A stretch of 64,000 nucleotides of DNA from Cetobacterium sp050033475 (GCF_050033475.1 NZ_CP188319.1:620001-684000); one strand, 5' to 3'. Shown: positions 35,131 through 44,919, counted from the stretch's first letter. Program-made: numbers and translations. The notes: generated by a model from the letters alone, not told the origin.

Positions 35131-36294
35131 ATGAAGAAAAAAATATTATTTTATAATGGACAGCTTTATATGGGAGGTATTGAAAGAGTTTTTATATCCT
35201 ATTTAAAGGAATTATCTAAGGATGAAAATTTAGAAATAGAAATTTTAATAAAGGAAAATGACCCGGAAAAAAATGTATTTTATAGTGAAATTCCTAAAAA
35301 TATTAAATGTACCTTTGTAAGAACAAGAGAATATATGGAAAGAAGAGAAAAATTATCCTTAAAAAAGAAAGATAATTTTTTATATAAAATACTTTATCAA
35401 TGTTATTTACAATATGGAAGAATAAAAATGAGAAGATTTATAAAGGATTATTTTTTAAATAATAGATATGATTGTATTTTAGATTTTGATACGGGGCTTA
35501 GAAAGGATATTAATTTCATAAAGGATCCTATTATAACTTGGTGTCATATAAGCTTCTCTTTATTAAAAAGAAAAAATAAGAAGAATTTTATAGAGCAATT
35601 GGGACATTATAAGAAAATTATCTTAATATGTGATGAAATGAAAAAAGAGTTTGAAGATTTATATCCTCATTTGAAGGAAAAGGGAATAAGAATATATAAT
35701 CCAATGAATATTGAGGAAATAAGAGATAAAATGAATAAAAGGTTAACCGATGAAGAGGAAGAACTTATGAAGGAAAGTTATTTTGTAGGGGTTTCTAGAT
35801 TGGTTAAGACAAAGGGAAGAGAAGATTTAATAGATATATATTTCAATTTAAAGAAAAGAGGAGTTAAAGAGAAATTATATTTATTAGGAGATGGACCAGA
35901 TTATGATTATTTAAAAAATAAAATAGAAAAATTGAACTTAGAGAAGGATGTATTACTTCTTGGGCAGAAAACAAATCCATATCCATGGATGAAAAATGCT
36001 AAATTATTTTTGCATACCTCTTATGGCGAGGGATTGCCAACAGTTTTTATAGAAAGTATGATTTGTGGGACTGCTGTTATAACCTATGATTGTCCAACAG
36101 GACCAGAGGAGATTTTAAAAAATGGAGAATTGGGAATTTTAATAAAAACAGGGGATAAAAAATCCTTTGAAGATGCAATATATGAGCTAAATAAAAATGA
36201 AGAACAGATGGGAAGATTTAAGGAAAAAATGGAAGAGAGAGTGAAGGAATTCTCATCACATTATGTGGGAAGACAGTTGAAGGAGTTATTGTAG
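35131..36294 (+). CDS. Glycosyltransferase family 4, LPS core paralogue 1
   Basis: The start is set at the ATG at 35131, with GGAGAG upstream. The GTG at 35098 lies inside the preceding gene without a site. The 387-aa GT-B enzyme has an N-terminal MGGIERVFISYLKEL segment and a C-terminal GT4 motif, with YGEGLPTVFIESMICGTAVITYDCPTGPEE providing the EX7E-like donor-binding glutamates. It is clearly related to the genes at 36295 and 38185. It probably adds a hexose or similar sugar to the LPS core. Donor and acceptor are unknown. Confidence 0.86.
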   Translation: MKKKILFYNGQLYMGGIERVFISYLKELSKDENLEIEILIKENDPEKNVFYSEIPKNIKCTFVRTREYMERREKLSLKKKDNFLYKILYQCYLQYGRIKMRRFIKDYFLNNRYDCILDFDTGLRKDINFIKDPIITWCHISFSLLKRKNKKNFIEQLGHYKKIILICDEMKKEFEDLYPHLKEKGIRIYNPMNIEEIRDKMNKRLTDEEEELMKESYFVGVSRLVKTKGREDLIDIYFNLKKRGVKEKLYLLGDGPDYDYLKNKIEKLNLEKDVLLLGQKTNPYPWMKNAKLFLHTSYGEGLPTVFIESMICGTAVITYDCPTGPEEILKNGELGILIKTGDKKSFEDAIYELNKNEEQMGRFKEKMEERVKEFSSHYVGRQLKELL

Positions 36295-37470
36295 ATGGAA
36301 AAAAAAATAAAGGTGGCATTTTTTATAAAGGGATTGAGAATAGGTGGAACAGAAAGAGTTCTAATTTCCTATTTGAAAGGTTTGGCTGAGGATGAAACTT
36401 TTGATATAAGATTAATAATACATGAAAATTCCTCCAGAAATTTACTACTTGGGGATGTTCCTAAAAATATAAAAATAGAATATATATTAAGTGAAAAATT
36501 AGATAATGCTATTGAAGAAAGTTCTAAAAATAGAGAAAAAAATATTTTAAAAAAATTAGCATATAATATATTAATGCCCTATGGAAAGAAATTGAGAAGA
36601 AAAAAAATTATAGAATATGTTGAAAGGGAAAAAATAGATATTTTAGTAGATTTTGAAAGAAGTTTTATAAAATTTGCTGAGAAAATAAAATGTAAAAAAG
36701 TGCTGTGGAATCATTTTACCTTTGCAGGGATAAAAAATAAAGAAATATGGGTGGAGTATTTCAATAAATATAGTAAAATTATAGCAATAAGTAAGGAAAT
36801 GGAAAAGGAAATATTGGAGTTTTATGGGGAAAAATCTAAGGTTGAAATGCTTTATAATCCACAATATTTTATGCCTATTGAAGAAAAAGCTAGAGATAAA
36901 AGTAATCTAACAAAAGAAGAATTGGAACTTTTAGAAGATAAATATATCTGTTATATTGGAAGGGTTGAAAAAGTTAAGGGGTTAGAGGATTTAATAGAGG
37001 CCTATGGGAAAATAAATGTATTAGAAAAGCTTTATATAATAGGTGAAGGAACAGAAAAAACAAAATTGGAAAATTTAGTAAAGGAATTGAAGTTAGAAGA
37101 TAGAATTTTATTTTTAGGTGGGAAAAAGAATCCTTTTATCTGGATGAGAAACAGTGAGTTATTTGTTACCACTACCTATGGAGAGGGGTTACCTACAACC
37201 TTTATTGAAAGTATGATATGTGGAACACCTATTATGTCCTATGATTGTCCAACAGGACCTAGGGATATTCTAGGAGAGGGAAAGTATGGAAAACTGATAA
37301 AAATGGGAGATAAGGAGAATTTTTCTAAGGAGTTGGAATATTTATTGAAAAATCCAGAGATAATAGAAAAGTATAGGGAAAAAATTCCAGAAAAAATAAA
37401 AGAGTTTTCCATAGAAAATGTAATAGACAAATTTAAAGAAATTTTGAAGAAGATTTCAGGAGAAAATTAA
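36295..37470 (+). CDS. Glycosyltransferase family 4, LPS core paralogue 2
   Basis: This 391-aa GT-B transferase starts directly after the previous stop codon, indicating translational coupling. IGGTERVLISYLKGL at the N-terminus and YGEGLPTTFIESMICGTPIMSYDCPTGPRD at the donor site are nearly the same as in the preceding gene, so it is a tandem paralogue. It overlaps the kinase gene by one base (TAATG). A role in LPS core extension is inferred from context. Confidence 0.86.
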   Translation: MEKKIKVAFFIKGLRIGGTERVLISYLKGLAEDETFDIRLIIHENSSRNLLLGDVPKNIKIEYILSEKLDNAIEESSKNREKNILKKLAYNILMPYGKKLRRKKIIEYVEREKIDILVDFERSFIKFAEKIKCKKVLWNHFTFAGIKNKEIWVEYFNKYSKIIAISKEMEKEILEFYGEKSKVEMLYNPQYFMPIEEKARDKSNLTKEELELLEDKYICYIGRVEKVKGLEDLIEAYGKINVLEKLYIIGEGTEKTKLENLVKELKLEDRILFLGGKKNPFIWMRNSELFVTTTYGEGLPTTFIESMICGTPIMSYDCPTGPRDILGEGKYGKLIKMGDKENFSKELEYLLKNPEIIEKYREKIPEKIKEFSIENVIDKFKEILKKISGEN

Positions 37471-38183
37471 TGATAAAAAGTAATTATATGGGATTTAATT
37501 TATTTTATTTTGAAGATAAATATAAAGAAGTCTTGGAAAAAATTTTAAAAAAAGAGTATAGGATTATAGAGGAACTTAAGGTAAGTAAAAGAAGTTATAT
37601 AGGAGTTATTGAAATTGGAAATAATAAATATGTAATAAAGGAAAGTAGAAATGAATATAGACTTCTTCAAAGAAAATTTTTAACTCTCTTTAAAAGAGGA
37701 GAGGTGGTAAATACTTTGGAAAATATACATAGATTGAAATATGAATATGGATTTTCTCAATATGCAGAGATTTATGGTGGAATAAATAGAAGAAAATATG
37801 GAATGATAGATTATAATCTTTTACTTATGGAATATGTGGGAAGGGAAATATTTCCAGATACTTTGGAAAATATGCTAGAACTTATGATAGCTATCCATGA
37901 GAGAGGGTTTTATCATGGGGATTTTAATCCATCTAATTTCATTATAAATGAAGAGGGAAACTTGAGAATTGTAGATACTCAGGGAAAGAAAATGGGATTT
38001 GGAAATTATAGAGCACACTATGACATGTTGACTATGAAGATGGATTCATTTCCTGAGATGAAGTATCCCTATGAAAAAAATATTTTTTACTATCTAGCTT
38101 TTATTATGAAGAAATTTAAAAAAAGTAAATGGATTTCAAAATTTAAAGAATTTAAAAACTCCTTAAGAGAAAAGAGGGGATAG
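37470..38183 (+). CDS. WaaY/RfaY-like LPS core heptose kinase
   Basis: This 237-aa protein has a compact kinase fold. Residues ~54-60 (NKYVIKES) supply the ATP-binding lysine. HERGFYHGDFNPSNFII is the catalytic loop with Asp and Asn, and LRIVDTQGKKMGFGNYRAHYDM gives the metal-binding Asp with the following GK segment, as in WaaY. It would phosphorylate a core heptose on the cytoplasmic face, which raises membrane negative charge and tightens divalent cation bridges. It is coupled to its upstream neighbour by an ATGA-type one-base overlap, and the next gene starts one base after its stop. Confidence 0.8.
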   Translation: MIKSNYMGFNLFYFEDKYKEVLEKILKKEYRIIEELKVSKRSYIGVIEIGNNKYVIKESRNEYRLLQRKFLTLFKRGEVVNTLENIHRLKYEYGFSQYAEIYGGINRRKYGMIDYNLLLMEYVGREIFPDTLENMLELMIAIHERGFYHGDFNPSNFIINEEGNLRIVDTQGKKMGFGNYRAHYDMLTMKMDSFPEMKYPYEKNIFYYLAFIMKKFKKSKWISKFKEFKNSLREKRG

Positions 38184-38184
38184 A

Positions 38185-39375
38185 ATGAAAAAAACTATAG
38201 TTATTAGAAGTGGCAGTTTAAGAATGGGTGGTTTAGAAAGAGTTCTCATTGAAGTATTACAAAATATAGATAGGGAAAAATTTAATCTGTATCTCATTAT
38301 AGAGGATGATTGTGGGAAGGAAAATATTTTTGAAAAAGATATTCCAGAGGATTTACCATACTACTTTTTAAAATCTAAGAAATTGAGAGATTTTACAGAG
38401 AGGGTAAAAAGAAGAAAAAAGAATATAATATTTAAAATACTATATAATATTATGATGAGAGTAGAGGAAGTTACTGTATATAGAAATATAAAAAAACTTT
38501 TAAATAAAATAGGTAAAATAGATGTATTGGTTGACTATGATACTGGAGCTTCAAAGTATATAGAAAAAATTTCTGGGGAAAAGAAAGTTGCTTGGATTCA
38601 TAATTCAATACCTAAGTTAAAGGGTAAAAAAAGTAAGATAGAGAGATATGGAAAAAGATTAAATAGATATGATATGGTTGTGGCTATTTGCGATGAGATG
38701 AAGGATGAAATAGAAAAAATATATCCTTTTTTAAGGGGAAGGGTAAAAAGAATATATAATCCCTTTAATTTTACTAGAATTATTAATTTGGGAGAAAATA
38801 GGGAAGAATTAGAAAAAGAAGATATGGAACTTTTAAGGGATAAATATTATGTGGCGGTATCTAGATTGGATACAAAACAGAAGGACTATGATACCCTATT
38901 GAAAGGATTTAAGATAGCTAGGGAAGAGGGAATAGAAGAGAAGCTCTATATAATTGGAGATGGAGTTTCTAAGATGGAAATCTCTAAGAAAATTAAGAGT
39001 TTAAATTTAGAAGATAGTGTTAAACTTTTGGGAATGAAGAAAAATCCATATATATGGATGAAAAATTCCCAGGGTTTTATACATAGTTCTAAGTTTGAAG
39101 GGTTTGGCCTTGTTTTAGTTGAGGCAGAGATTTTAGGAAAAATGGTTATTAGTTCAGGGTGTCCTGTGGGCCCTAGGGAAATTCTAGGGAATGGAGAGTA
39201 CGGAGTTATATTTGAAGTTGGAAATTCTCAAAAATTGGGAGAAATTTTAATAGATATATCTAGGAAAAAGATCTCTCGTGAGTATTATGAGCATAAATCC
39301 TTGGAAAGAGCAGAAAGTTTTAATAGTGAGAAAATATTGAGAGAATATGAGAAATTAATAGAGGAGTTATGTTAA
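38185..39375 (+). CDS. Glycosyltransferase family 4, LPS core paralogue 3
   Basis: This 396-aa GT-B enzyme has the same plan as the two GT4 genes at 35131 and 36295 (MGGLERVLIEVLQNI at the N-terminus). Its donor site is more divergent: SKFEGFGLVLVEAEILGKMVISSGCPVGPRE. The ATG at 38185 follows GAGGGGAT. It overlaps the possible earliest start of the ligase gene. Like its paralogues it probably extends the core; the specificity cannot be read from the sequence. Confidence 0.86.
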   Translation: MKKTIVIRSGSLRMGGLERVLIEVLQNIDREKFNLYLIIEDDCGKENIFEKDIPEDLPYYFLKSKKLRDFTERVKRRKKNIIFKILYNIMMRVEEVTVYRNIKKLLNKIGKIDVLVDYDTGASKYIEKISGEKKVAWIHNSIPKLKGKKSKIERYGKRLNRYDMVVAICDEMKDEIEKIYPFLRGRVKRIYNPFNFTRIINLGENREELEKEDMELLRDKYYVAVSRLDTKQKDYDTLLKGFKIAREEGIEEKLYIIGDGVSKMEISKKIKSLNLEDSVKLLGMKKNPYIWMKNSQGFIHSSKFEGFGLVLVEAEILGKMVISSGCPVGPREILGNGEYGVIFEVGNSQKLGEILIDISRKKISREYYEHKSLERAESFNSEKILREYEKLIEELC

Positions 39376-39377
39376 GA

Positions 39378-40616
39378 ATGACAATTACTAGGGATAAATT
39401 TAGTAAATTAGAAAATATTTTAGGATATATCTTTGGGATATCTTTTTTTATAAATTTTAATTTATCTAAGGAATTAATTACAGGAATGATTATAGTTACG
39501 TTACTTAGATATTTTCTTTATGGGGAGAGATTGGAGTGTGGAGATAAAAAAATAGAAAAATATCTACTATTTTTTCTATTTGGAGGTTTGATTTGGAATT
39601 TTTTTGCAGGGATGTCCTTTATACCTGTGAGACAGTATTTAAAAATAATGAGATGGGTAATATTGCCATTTTATTTTTATCCTTTGATGTCAAGGGATAA
39701 GAAATATATAAATAAATTTTCCTATGGGTTATTTTTAGGAGGAGTCATTCTTTTTCTAAAAAGTGCCTATGAATTTTATAAGGCTCCTTGGACAAGGGTT
39801 TATGGCTTTGAAGGGATAGATACAACTGGTTTTGGAGGAATGGTAATAGGGATTATAGGCTTCGCTCTATTACTGAATAAGAAAGAGTATATAAAAAAAA
39901 TACTGGGATTGGCACTTATGGGAATAGGAATGGGATTAATTGTATTTACCCAAATGAGATCGGCCATGATAGGAATATTAATTGGATATTTAATAGTTCT
40001 TTTATTTTCTATAAATTATAAGAAATTATTGGTTCTATTGGGTATTATGGGAATTCTAATGGGAATTTCTTTAAAAAATATAGAACATAGTAGTTTAAAA
40101 AGATTTACTACGGCTTTTGATACTGAAAAAACATTGGGAAATAGTAGCAATTATATGAGAATTTTATTATGGAAAAATGCAATTTGGAGAATAAAAGAAC
40201 ATCCTATAATGGGATCTGGAACTAATAACGATAAGAAATTATTTCTAGAGTATTGTTACAATATGAAGGAGGAAACTCCAACGGAAAAATATATGAAGGA
40301 TGCAATGATATTTAGAGAATTTAGCGATTCTCATAATATGTATTTAAATGCCATATCGGACAATGGAATATTTTCACTGGTACAATTTTTTCTATGGTTT
40401 GGAATTTGTCCCTATTTATTTATTAAAAATAGAAAAAGTTTCAATGAAAATATAAGAATTTTAAATCTTATGGTGGGAGGAATTCTTGCCAGTTATTATT
40501 TCAGTGGATTAACTTGGAGTGTTTGGAGAAATAAATGGACTCCTATGATATTCTGGATGAGTTTAGTAGTTTTAATTTATTGTTATGGAATAGAAAAAAA
40601 AGAAAATAATCAATAG
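39378..40616 (+). CDS. O-antigen ligase/polymerase family membrane protein (WaaL-like)
   Basis: This protein of about 412 aa has ten or more membrane segments and a periplasmic loop ending in DSHNMYLNAISDNGIFSLVQF, the Wzy_C/WaaL hallmark. The upstream loop contains GSGTNN. I chose the ATG at 39378 because GAGGAG (39361-39366) is spaced 11 bases from it but only 2 bases from the ATG at 39369; the latter would add three residues. In an LPS core cluster it most likely ligates undecaprenyl-linked O-antigen to the core, but a polymerase role is possible. A terminator follows. Confidence 0.8.
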   Translation: MTITRDKFSKLENILGYIFGISFFINFNLSKELITGMIIVTLLRYFLYGERLECGDKKIEKYLLFFLFGGLIWNFFAGMSFIPVRQYLKIMRWVILPFYFYPLMSRDKKYINKFSYGLFLGGVILFLKSAYEFYKAPWTRVYGFEGIDTTGFGGMVIGIIGFALLLNKKEYIKKILGLALMGIGMGLIVFTQMRSAMIGILIGYLIVLLFSINYKKLLVLLGIMGILMGISLKNIEHSSLKRFTTAFDTEKTLGNSSNYMRILLWKNAIWRIKEHPIMGSGTNNDKKLFLEYCYNMKEETPTEKYMKDAMIFREFSDSHNMYLNAISDNGIFSLVQFFLWFGICPYLFIKNRKSFNENIRILNLMVGGILASYYFSGLTWSVWRNKWTPMIFWMSLVVLIYCYGIEKKENNQ

Positions 40617-40642
40617 AGCCACCAATTTAGGTGGTTTTTTTG
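40616..40642 (+). terminator. Intrinsic terminator after the WaaL-like gene
   Basis: GCCACC/GGTGGT stem with a six-base loop, followed by seven T residues, starting right after the stop codon. Confidence 0.85.
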
Positions 40643-40660
40643 TGTATAAAAATATATTAT

Positions 40661-40689
40661 TTGTGAAAATTAGATAAAAAGGATAAAAT
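40661..40689 (+). promoter_or_regulatory. Promoter for the GT52/flippase transcription unit
   Basis: TTGTGA (40661-40666) stands 17 bp before TAAAAT (40684-40689), just after a terminator and about 30 bp before the GT52 start codon. Confidence 0.6.
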
Positions 40690-40717
40690 TTATAATAAAT
40701 TATAGGGGAGGAAAGAA

Positions 40718-41701
40718 ATGAAGAGAGTTTTTTTAGGAAATACAATGTATTCTTTGATGATATATTTAATACTTTTTCCAAGGGAGATAGATGAAACCTA
40801 TTATGTTTTTGGAGGTGCTTTGGAGGGAAGGGTAAAAAATTTAAAATCTAGTACTATAGAGGAAAAAACTTCTAAAATTAGAATTTTAAGAAAATTTTAT
40901 AGGATATATAGTAATTTTCAAGCCAAAAGATTTTTTAAAAAAAATAAATTGGATAAATTACCAGTTTACGGAATAGATCATTGGTCTTGGAATGGATATA
41001 TAAAAAAATATCATGATATTTTTTTAATAGAGGATGGAACTATAAATTATGATTTAAAAAACCAAATTGAATCTTTTAAGAAAAGAAATTGGCGTAAGAG
41101 AGTTAGATGGTGGCTATATTGGAAGAAACCATCCTTTGGATTAAGTGAAGGGGTAAAAAAAATATATTTAACAGGACTTGGACCTATTCCTGGAGAAATA
41201 AAGGATAAGGTTGAAATTATTGACTTGGAAAAAAAATGGAATTTATTAACTGGTGAAGAAAAGAATAAGATATTTAAAATTTTTGGAATAGAAGATTCCA
41301 TTGTGGAAAAAATAAAAAGAGGAGAGGGAGTTTTAATAACTCAACCTCTATCAGAGGACAAGGTATTGACAGAAGAGGAAAAAATAGAACTCTATAGAAA
41401 AATTTTAAATAATTATAAAAATATAAAAATTATAATAAAAAAACATCCCAGGGAAGAAACTGATTATAGTAAATATTTTCCAGAGGCCATAGTTATAAAT
41501 GAGGAATTTCCCTTTGAATTATTATTACTGAATGGAGAAAAAGTGAAAAAATTAATAACAATATTTTCCACAGGGGTTCTTATGGGGAAAGATAAATTGG
41601 ATATAGATTTTTATGGTACTGAAATAGATGAAAAAATATATAAAAGATTTGGAAGTATGGAACATATTCAGAAAAAAAATTGCAAGGTAGAAAGGAGTTA
41701 A
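40718..41701 (+). CDS. GT52 family glycosyltransferase (sialyltransferase-like), paralogue 1
   Basis: This 327-aa enzyme resembles the GT52 family, which includes the Neisseria/Haemophilus LOS sialyltransferases. Features are FLIEDGTINYD mid-protein, KKIYLTGLGPIP, TQPLSEDKVLTEEEKIELYRKIL and the CMP-site motif IKKHPREETDYSKYF, then FSTGVLMGKDKLDIDFYGTE. The ATG at 40718 has GGGGAGGAAAG. With the nearby neuA-type gene it could cap the LOS with sialic acid on the cytoplasmic side. GT52 members can also use other donors, so the sugar is an inference. A paralogue lies at 42720. Confidence 0.78.
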   Translation: MKRVFLGNTMYSLMIYLILFPREIDETYYVFGGALEGRVKNLKSSTIEEKTSKIRILRKFYRIYSNFQAKRFFKKNKLDKLPVYGIDHWSWNGYIKKYHDIFLIEDGTINYDLKNQIESFKKRNWRKRVRWWLYWKKPSFGLSEGVKKIYLTGLGPIPGEIKDKVEIIDLEKKWNLLTGEEKNKIFKIFGIEDSIVEKIKRGEGVLITQPLSEDKVLTEEEKIELYRKILNNYKNIKIIIKKHPREETDYSKYFPEAIVINEEFPFELLLLNGEKVKKLITIFSTGVLMGKDKLDIDFYGTEIDEKIYKRFGSMEHIQKKNCKVERS

Positions 41702-42706
41702 ATGATAAAAGTAAGTATTATATTTCCCTTTTACAATGTGAAGGAGTATATAGAGGAAAGTTTGCTTTCTCTATTAAATCAGAGCTTAGAAGAGATTGAA
41801 ATAATTATTATAAATGATGGTTCTAGGGATGAATCTTTTGAGAAAATAAAAGGTTATTTAAAAAATAAAAAAATTATTTATGTGGAACAGGAAAATGGGG
41901 GATTATCTAAGGCTAGAAATGTAGGATTAACTTTAGCAAAGGGTGAGTATGTGGCCTTTGTGGATAGTGATGATTTGGTTTCTGGTGAAATGTTTCAAAA
42001 ACTTTATGATAAAAGTAAAGGAAAGGATATTGTATTTTGCGACTATGAGGAATTTTCAGAGGTAGGAAGAAGAGGGGAGATATTTAAAAATAAGAAATAT
42101 TTTATAGATAATCTTTCTGAAGGAGAATATATATATATTCCAGAACTTACGGTGGTATGGAATAAAATATATAGAAGAAAATTTTTACTTGAAAATAATA
42201 TCCTTTTTAAAGAAGGGATAGTCAATGAGGACAATGATTTTACCATAAAATGTTTTTTTAAAAGTAAAGGGATAAAGTATGTAAATTTTATAGGGTATTT
42301 TTATAGAAAAAGAGTGGGAAGTATAACAAGTACTTTAAATAAAGAAAAGAGAATAGTTGCCTTAAGGGAGATAATAGGAAGTTTAATAAAATTTTTAAAG
42401 AAAGATATTTTAAAAGAGGAGAGTTTTAAAATATTGAGATTGAAAATATATATAACAATATTTTATATGGAATTATTGGAGTTAGAAGGAAAAAATATAG
42501 ATATAAGGAGAAGATTGAAATTATTAAGTAAATCCATAGAAAAAGAAAAATTAGGTTCCTTGGGAAGAAGGATAATAAAGGGAGATCTATGGTGGCTATT
42601 TAAAAATAAAAAATTATTGAGGTATATGGGGTTTTATATGGCTTTTAATTTTGGTAGAATATGGACACCTAATATTGGAATAAAAAAATTACGAAATAGA
42701 AAGTGA
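41702..42706 (+). CDS. Glycosyltransferase family 2
   Basis: This 334-aa GT-A enzyme starts immediately after the GT52 stop, with AGGAG in the upstream coding end. SIIFPFYNVKEYIEESLLSLLNQ and NDGSRDES bind the nucleotide sugar, FVDSDD is the DxD metal motif (residues ~84-89), and VNEDNDF is the likely catalytic-base region. It sits between two GT52 paralogues, so it probably adds a sugar of the sialylated LOS branch. The donor is unknown. Confidence 0.86.
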   Translation: MIKVSIIFPFYNVKEYIEESLLSLLNQSLEEIEIIIINDGSRDESFEKIKGYLKNKKIIYVEQENGGLSKARNVGLTLAKGEYVAFVDSDDLVSGEMFQKLYDKSKGKDIVFCDYEEFSEVGRRGEIFKNKKYFIDNLSEGEYIYIPELTVVWNKIYRRKFLLENNILFKEGIVNEDNDFTIKCFFKSKGIKYVNFIGYFYRKRVGSITSTLNKEKRIVALREIIGSLIKFLKKDILKEESFKILRLKIYITIFYMELLELEGKNIDIRRRLKLLSKSIEKEKLGSLGRRIIKGDLWWLFKNKKLLRYMGFYMAFNFGRIWTPNIGIKKLRNRK

Positions 42707-42719
42707 TAAGTGATAGGAA

Positions 42720-43664
42720 ATGGATAGAATAGGTGTTTTTGATAGTTTATATAGTCTTATGGTTTACTGCGTTTTAGAGGAGAGGGCCTTAGAGAGAACG
42801 GTTTTTATATTTGGAGATAATATAAAGATAGATGGAATAAGGGTAAAAAAATATAAGGGATTATTTGGTGAACTTTACGATAAATATACCTGTAAAAAAA
42901 TACTGAAGAAATATGCTGGATTACCCATATATGGTCAGGATCATATTAGACTGGGAAATAAAATGGTAGGTATGAGGGAGTTCTATGTTGTTGAGGACGG
43001 AACTGAAAACTATATGGACCATTTGAGAGAGAAGGAAAGAAGTGGTTTAAAATCCTTTCTTGTAAAGGGAATAAAGAAAATTTTAGGAATAAATTCCACC
43101 TATGGGGTTCATAGGAATGTAAAGAAGGTATATTTAACAGGACTTGGAAAGATTCCTAAGTCCATAGAAAATAAGGTAGAAATAGTTAATTTAAGGAATC
43201 TATGGGAGAAAAAATCACCGAAGGAAAAGAAAGAAATCTTAGAATTTTTCTCTTTGGAGGAGGATATTTTAAAAATAGATGGGGGAATAATGATATTTAC
43301 CCAGCCCCTTTCTGAGGATGGAATAATTTCAGAGGAGAGGAAGATGGAACTCTATGGAAAGATTATGGCAAAATATCCTCTGGAGAAGATTATAATTAAG
43401 AGTCATCCACGGGAGAGAACAGACTATAAGAAAATATTTCCTGTGAAGGTATTGGATAAACCTATACCCTTTGAACTACTTTCTCTGGGAGGATTGAAAG
43501 TAGATAGAGGGGTGACTCTATTTTCTACGGCGGCTTTGGGAATTAAGGATATTCCTGTGGATTTCTACGGAACAGAGGTGGATGAGAATATTTTTAAAAG
43601 ATTTGGTTCCTGCGATAAAATTATGGAAAGAAATGCCTATTTAGGTGATGACCATGAAAAATAG
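42720..43664 (+). CDS. GT52 family glycosyltransferase (sialyltransferase-like), paralogue 2
   Basis: This 314-aa protein shares with the gene at 40718 the order VVEDGTENY, KKVYLTGLGKIP, FTQPLSEDGIISEERKMELYGKI, IIKSHPRERTDYKKIF and FSTAALGIKDIPVDFYGTE. The HPRE motif is the recognised GT52 signature. It overlaps the flippase gene at its 3' end. Two copies could make different linkages or serve as variants for LOS capping. Sialyl transfer is inferred from family and from the CMP-sugar synthetase in the window. Confidence 0.78.
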   Translation: MDRIGVFDSLYSLMVYCVLEERALERTVFIFGDNIKIDGIRVKKYKGLFGELYDKYTCKKILKKYAGLPIYGQDHIRLGNKMVGMREFYVVEDGTENYMDHLREKERSGLKSFLVKGIKKILGINSTYGVHRNVKKVYLTGLGKIPKSIENKVEIVNLRNLWEKKSPKEKKEILEFFSLEEDILKIDGGIMIFTQPLSEDGIISEERKMELYGKIMAKYPLEKIIIKSHPRERTDYKKIFPVKVLDKPIPFELLSLGGLKVDRGVTLFSTAALGIKDIPVDFYGTEVDENIFKRFGSCDKIMERNAYLGDDHEK

Positions 43665-44919
43665 AATACTAGAGAATATAGGTTGGCTGGTAATGGATAG
43701 GTTTTTAATGCTATTTTTACAATTTTTTGTGGGAATAAAGGTGGCCAACTACTATGGAAGTGAGACCTATGGGGTATATTCCTATGCCCTGGCCATAATA
43801 GGATTTTCCCCAATAATTTTAGAAGTTATGAATGGTAGGGTTATAAAGGAGTACTACGGAGAAGACTTCAACAGGGTGGTAAGTGTGGTGAGTACCTTTA
43901 AAAAACTGGCTTCCCTGGGCATACTTTTGGTGGTGATAGTACTGGGACATTTTATAGGAGGGTCCAGGGAGTTTTATTATCTATTGGTACTGCTGGCTCT
44001 GGAAAATGTCATAATAAGTGCCACTGGGGGAATTGAAAACTACTTTGAATTTAAACTTCTCTCTAAGAATATGGTGGTGGCCAATAATATAGTTAAGTTT
44101 TTAAGCTATGGATTGCAGTATGGGGGAATACTTTTGGGATACTCCATAATGATAATACCTGGAATTAGAATAGTAACAGGGATAATCCGTTGGATAATTC
44201 TAGAGAGATTCTATATAAAAACCTTTGGGGTAAGGGTAAAAAATATTTTAGATTTAAATCTTATGAAAAAAATCATAGGGGAAAGTTACTACCTATGGAT
44301 AAGTTTTATAGCCTTTATAGTCTATACTCAAGTGGATAGGGTTATGATAGGAAGTATTTTAGGAGATAGGGAGGTTGGAGTCTATACAATAGCTGTGCAA
44401 CTGTCTTCAATTTTAGCCATACTTATAACACCCTTTCAAAACTCTGTGTACCCTAAACTTATGGAGCTTTTTAGAAAGAATTATGGGGAATATAGAAAAA
44501 AATATCTTCAGATGAACTGTATATTTACCCAGGTATATTTGGTAATTACGATTATTTCCATGGTGGTGGTAAAATATGCCTTTCCATATGTTTATAGTAG
44601 GGAATATTCAGGAGCTGTGGTTTGTTACTTCATTCTTTGTATATCTATATTTTTTAAGGCCAATGGAGCTCTACAGACTGGGCATATGACTCTAAAAAAA
44701 ATAACTAAGAAAAGTTTTTATAAGACCCTGGGAGGGCTATTTATAAATATGGGGTTAAATCTATACTTAATTCCTAGGTATGGAATATATGGGGCGGCTT
44801 GGGCCACAGGGATAACTCAAATATTTACAATGTTTTTATTTGATTTTTTTATTAAGGAATATAGGGAGCAATTCTTAATACAATTTAAGTCTTTTAATCC
44901 ATTTAATATGGTGATATAA
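43654..44919 (+). CDS. Polysaccharide flippase (Wzx/MATE-type)
   Basis: This hydrophobic protein of about 421 aa has ~12 membrane segments and the PST/Wzx start NIGWLVMDRFLMLFLQFFVGIKVANYYGSETYGVYSYALAI. VYTQVDRVMIGSILGDREVGVYTIAVQLSSIL is the typical central motif. The start is set at the ATG at 43654, six bases after AGGTG; a GTG at 43645 in the same frame would add three residues. It overlaps the GT52 gene. It would flip lipid-linked oligosaccharide to the periplasm. A second flippase lies at 60797 in the O-antigen cassette. Confidence 0.87.
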   Translation: MKNRILENIGWLVMDRFLMLFLQFFVGIKVANYYGSETYGVYSYALAIIGFSPIILEVMNGRVIKEYYGEDFNRVVSVVSTFKKLASLGILLVVIVLGHFIGGSREFYYLLVLLALENVIISATGGIENYFEFKLLSKNMVVANNIVKFLSYGLQYGGILLGYSIMIIPGIRIVTGIIRWIILERFYIKTFGVRVKNILDLNLMKKIIGESYYLWISFIAFIVYTQVDRVMIGSILGDREVGVYTIAVQLSSILAILITPFQNSVYPKLMELFRKNYGEYRKKYLQMNCIFTQVYLVITIISMVVVKYAFPYVYSREYSGAVVCYFILCISIFFKANGALQTGHMTLKKITKKSFYKTLGGLFINMGLNLYLIPRYGIYGAAWATGITQIFTMFLFDFFIKEYREQFLIQFKSFNPFNMVI

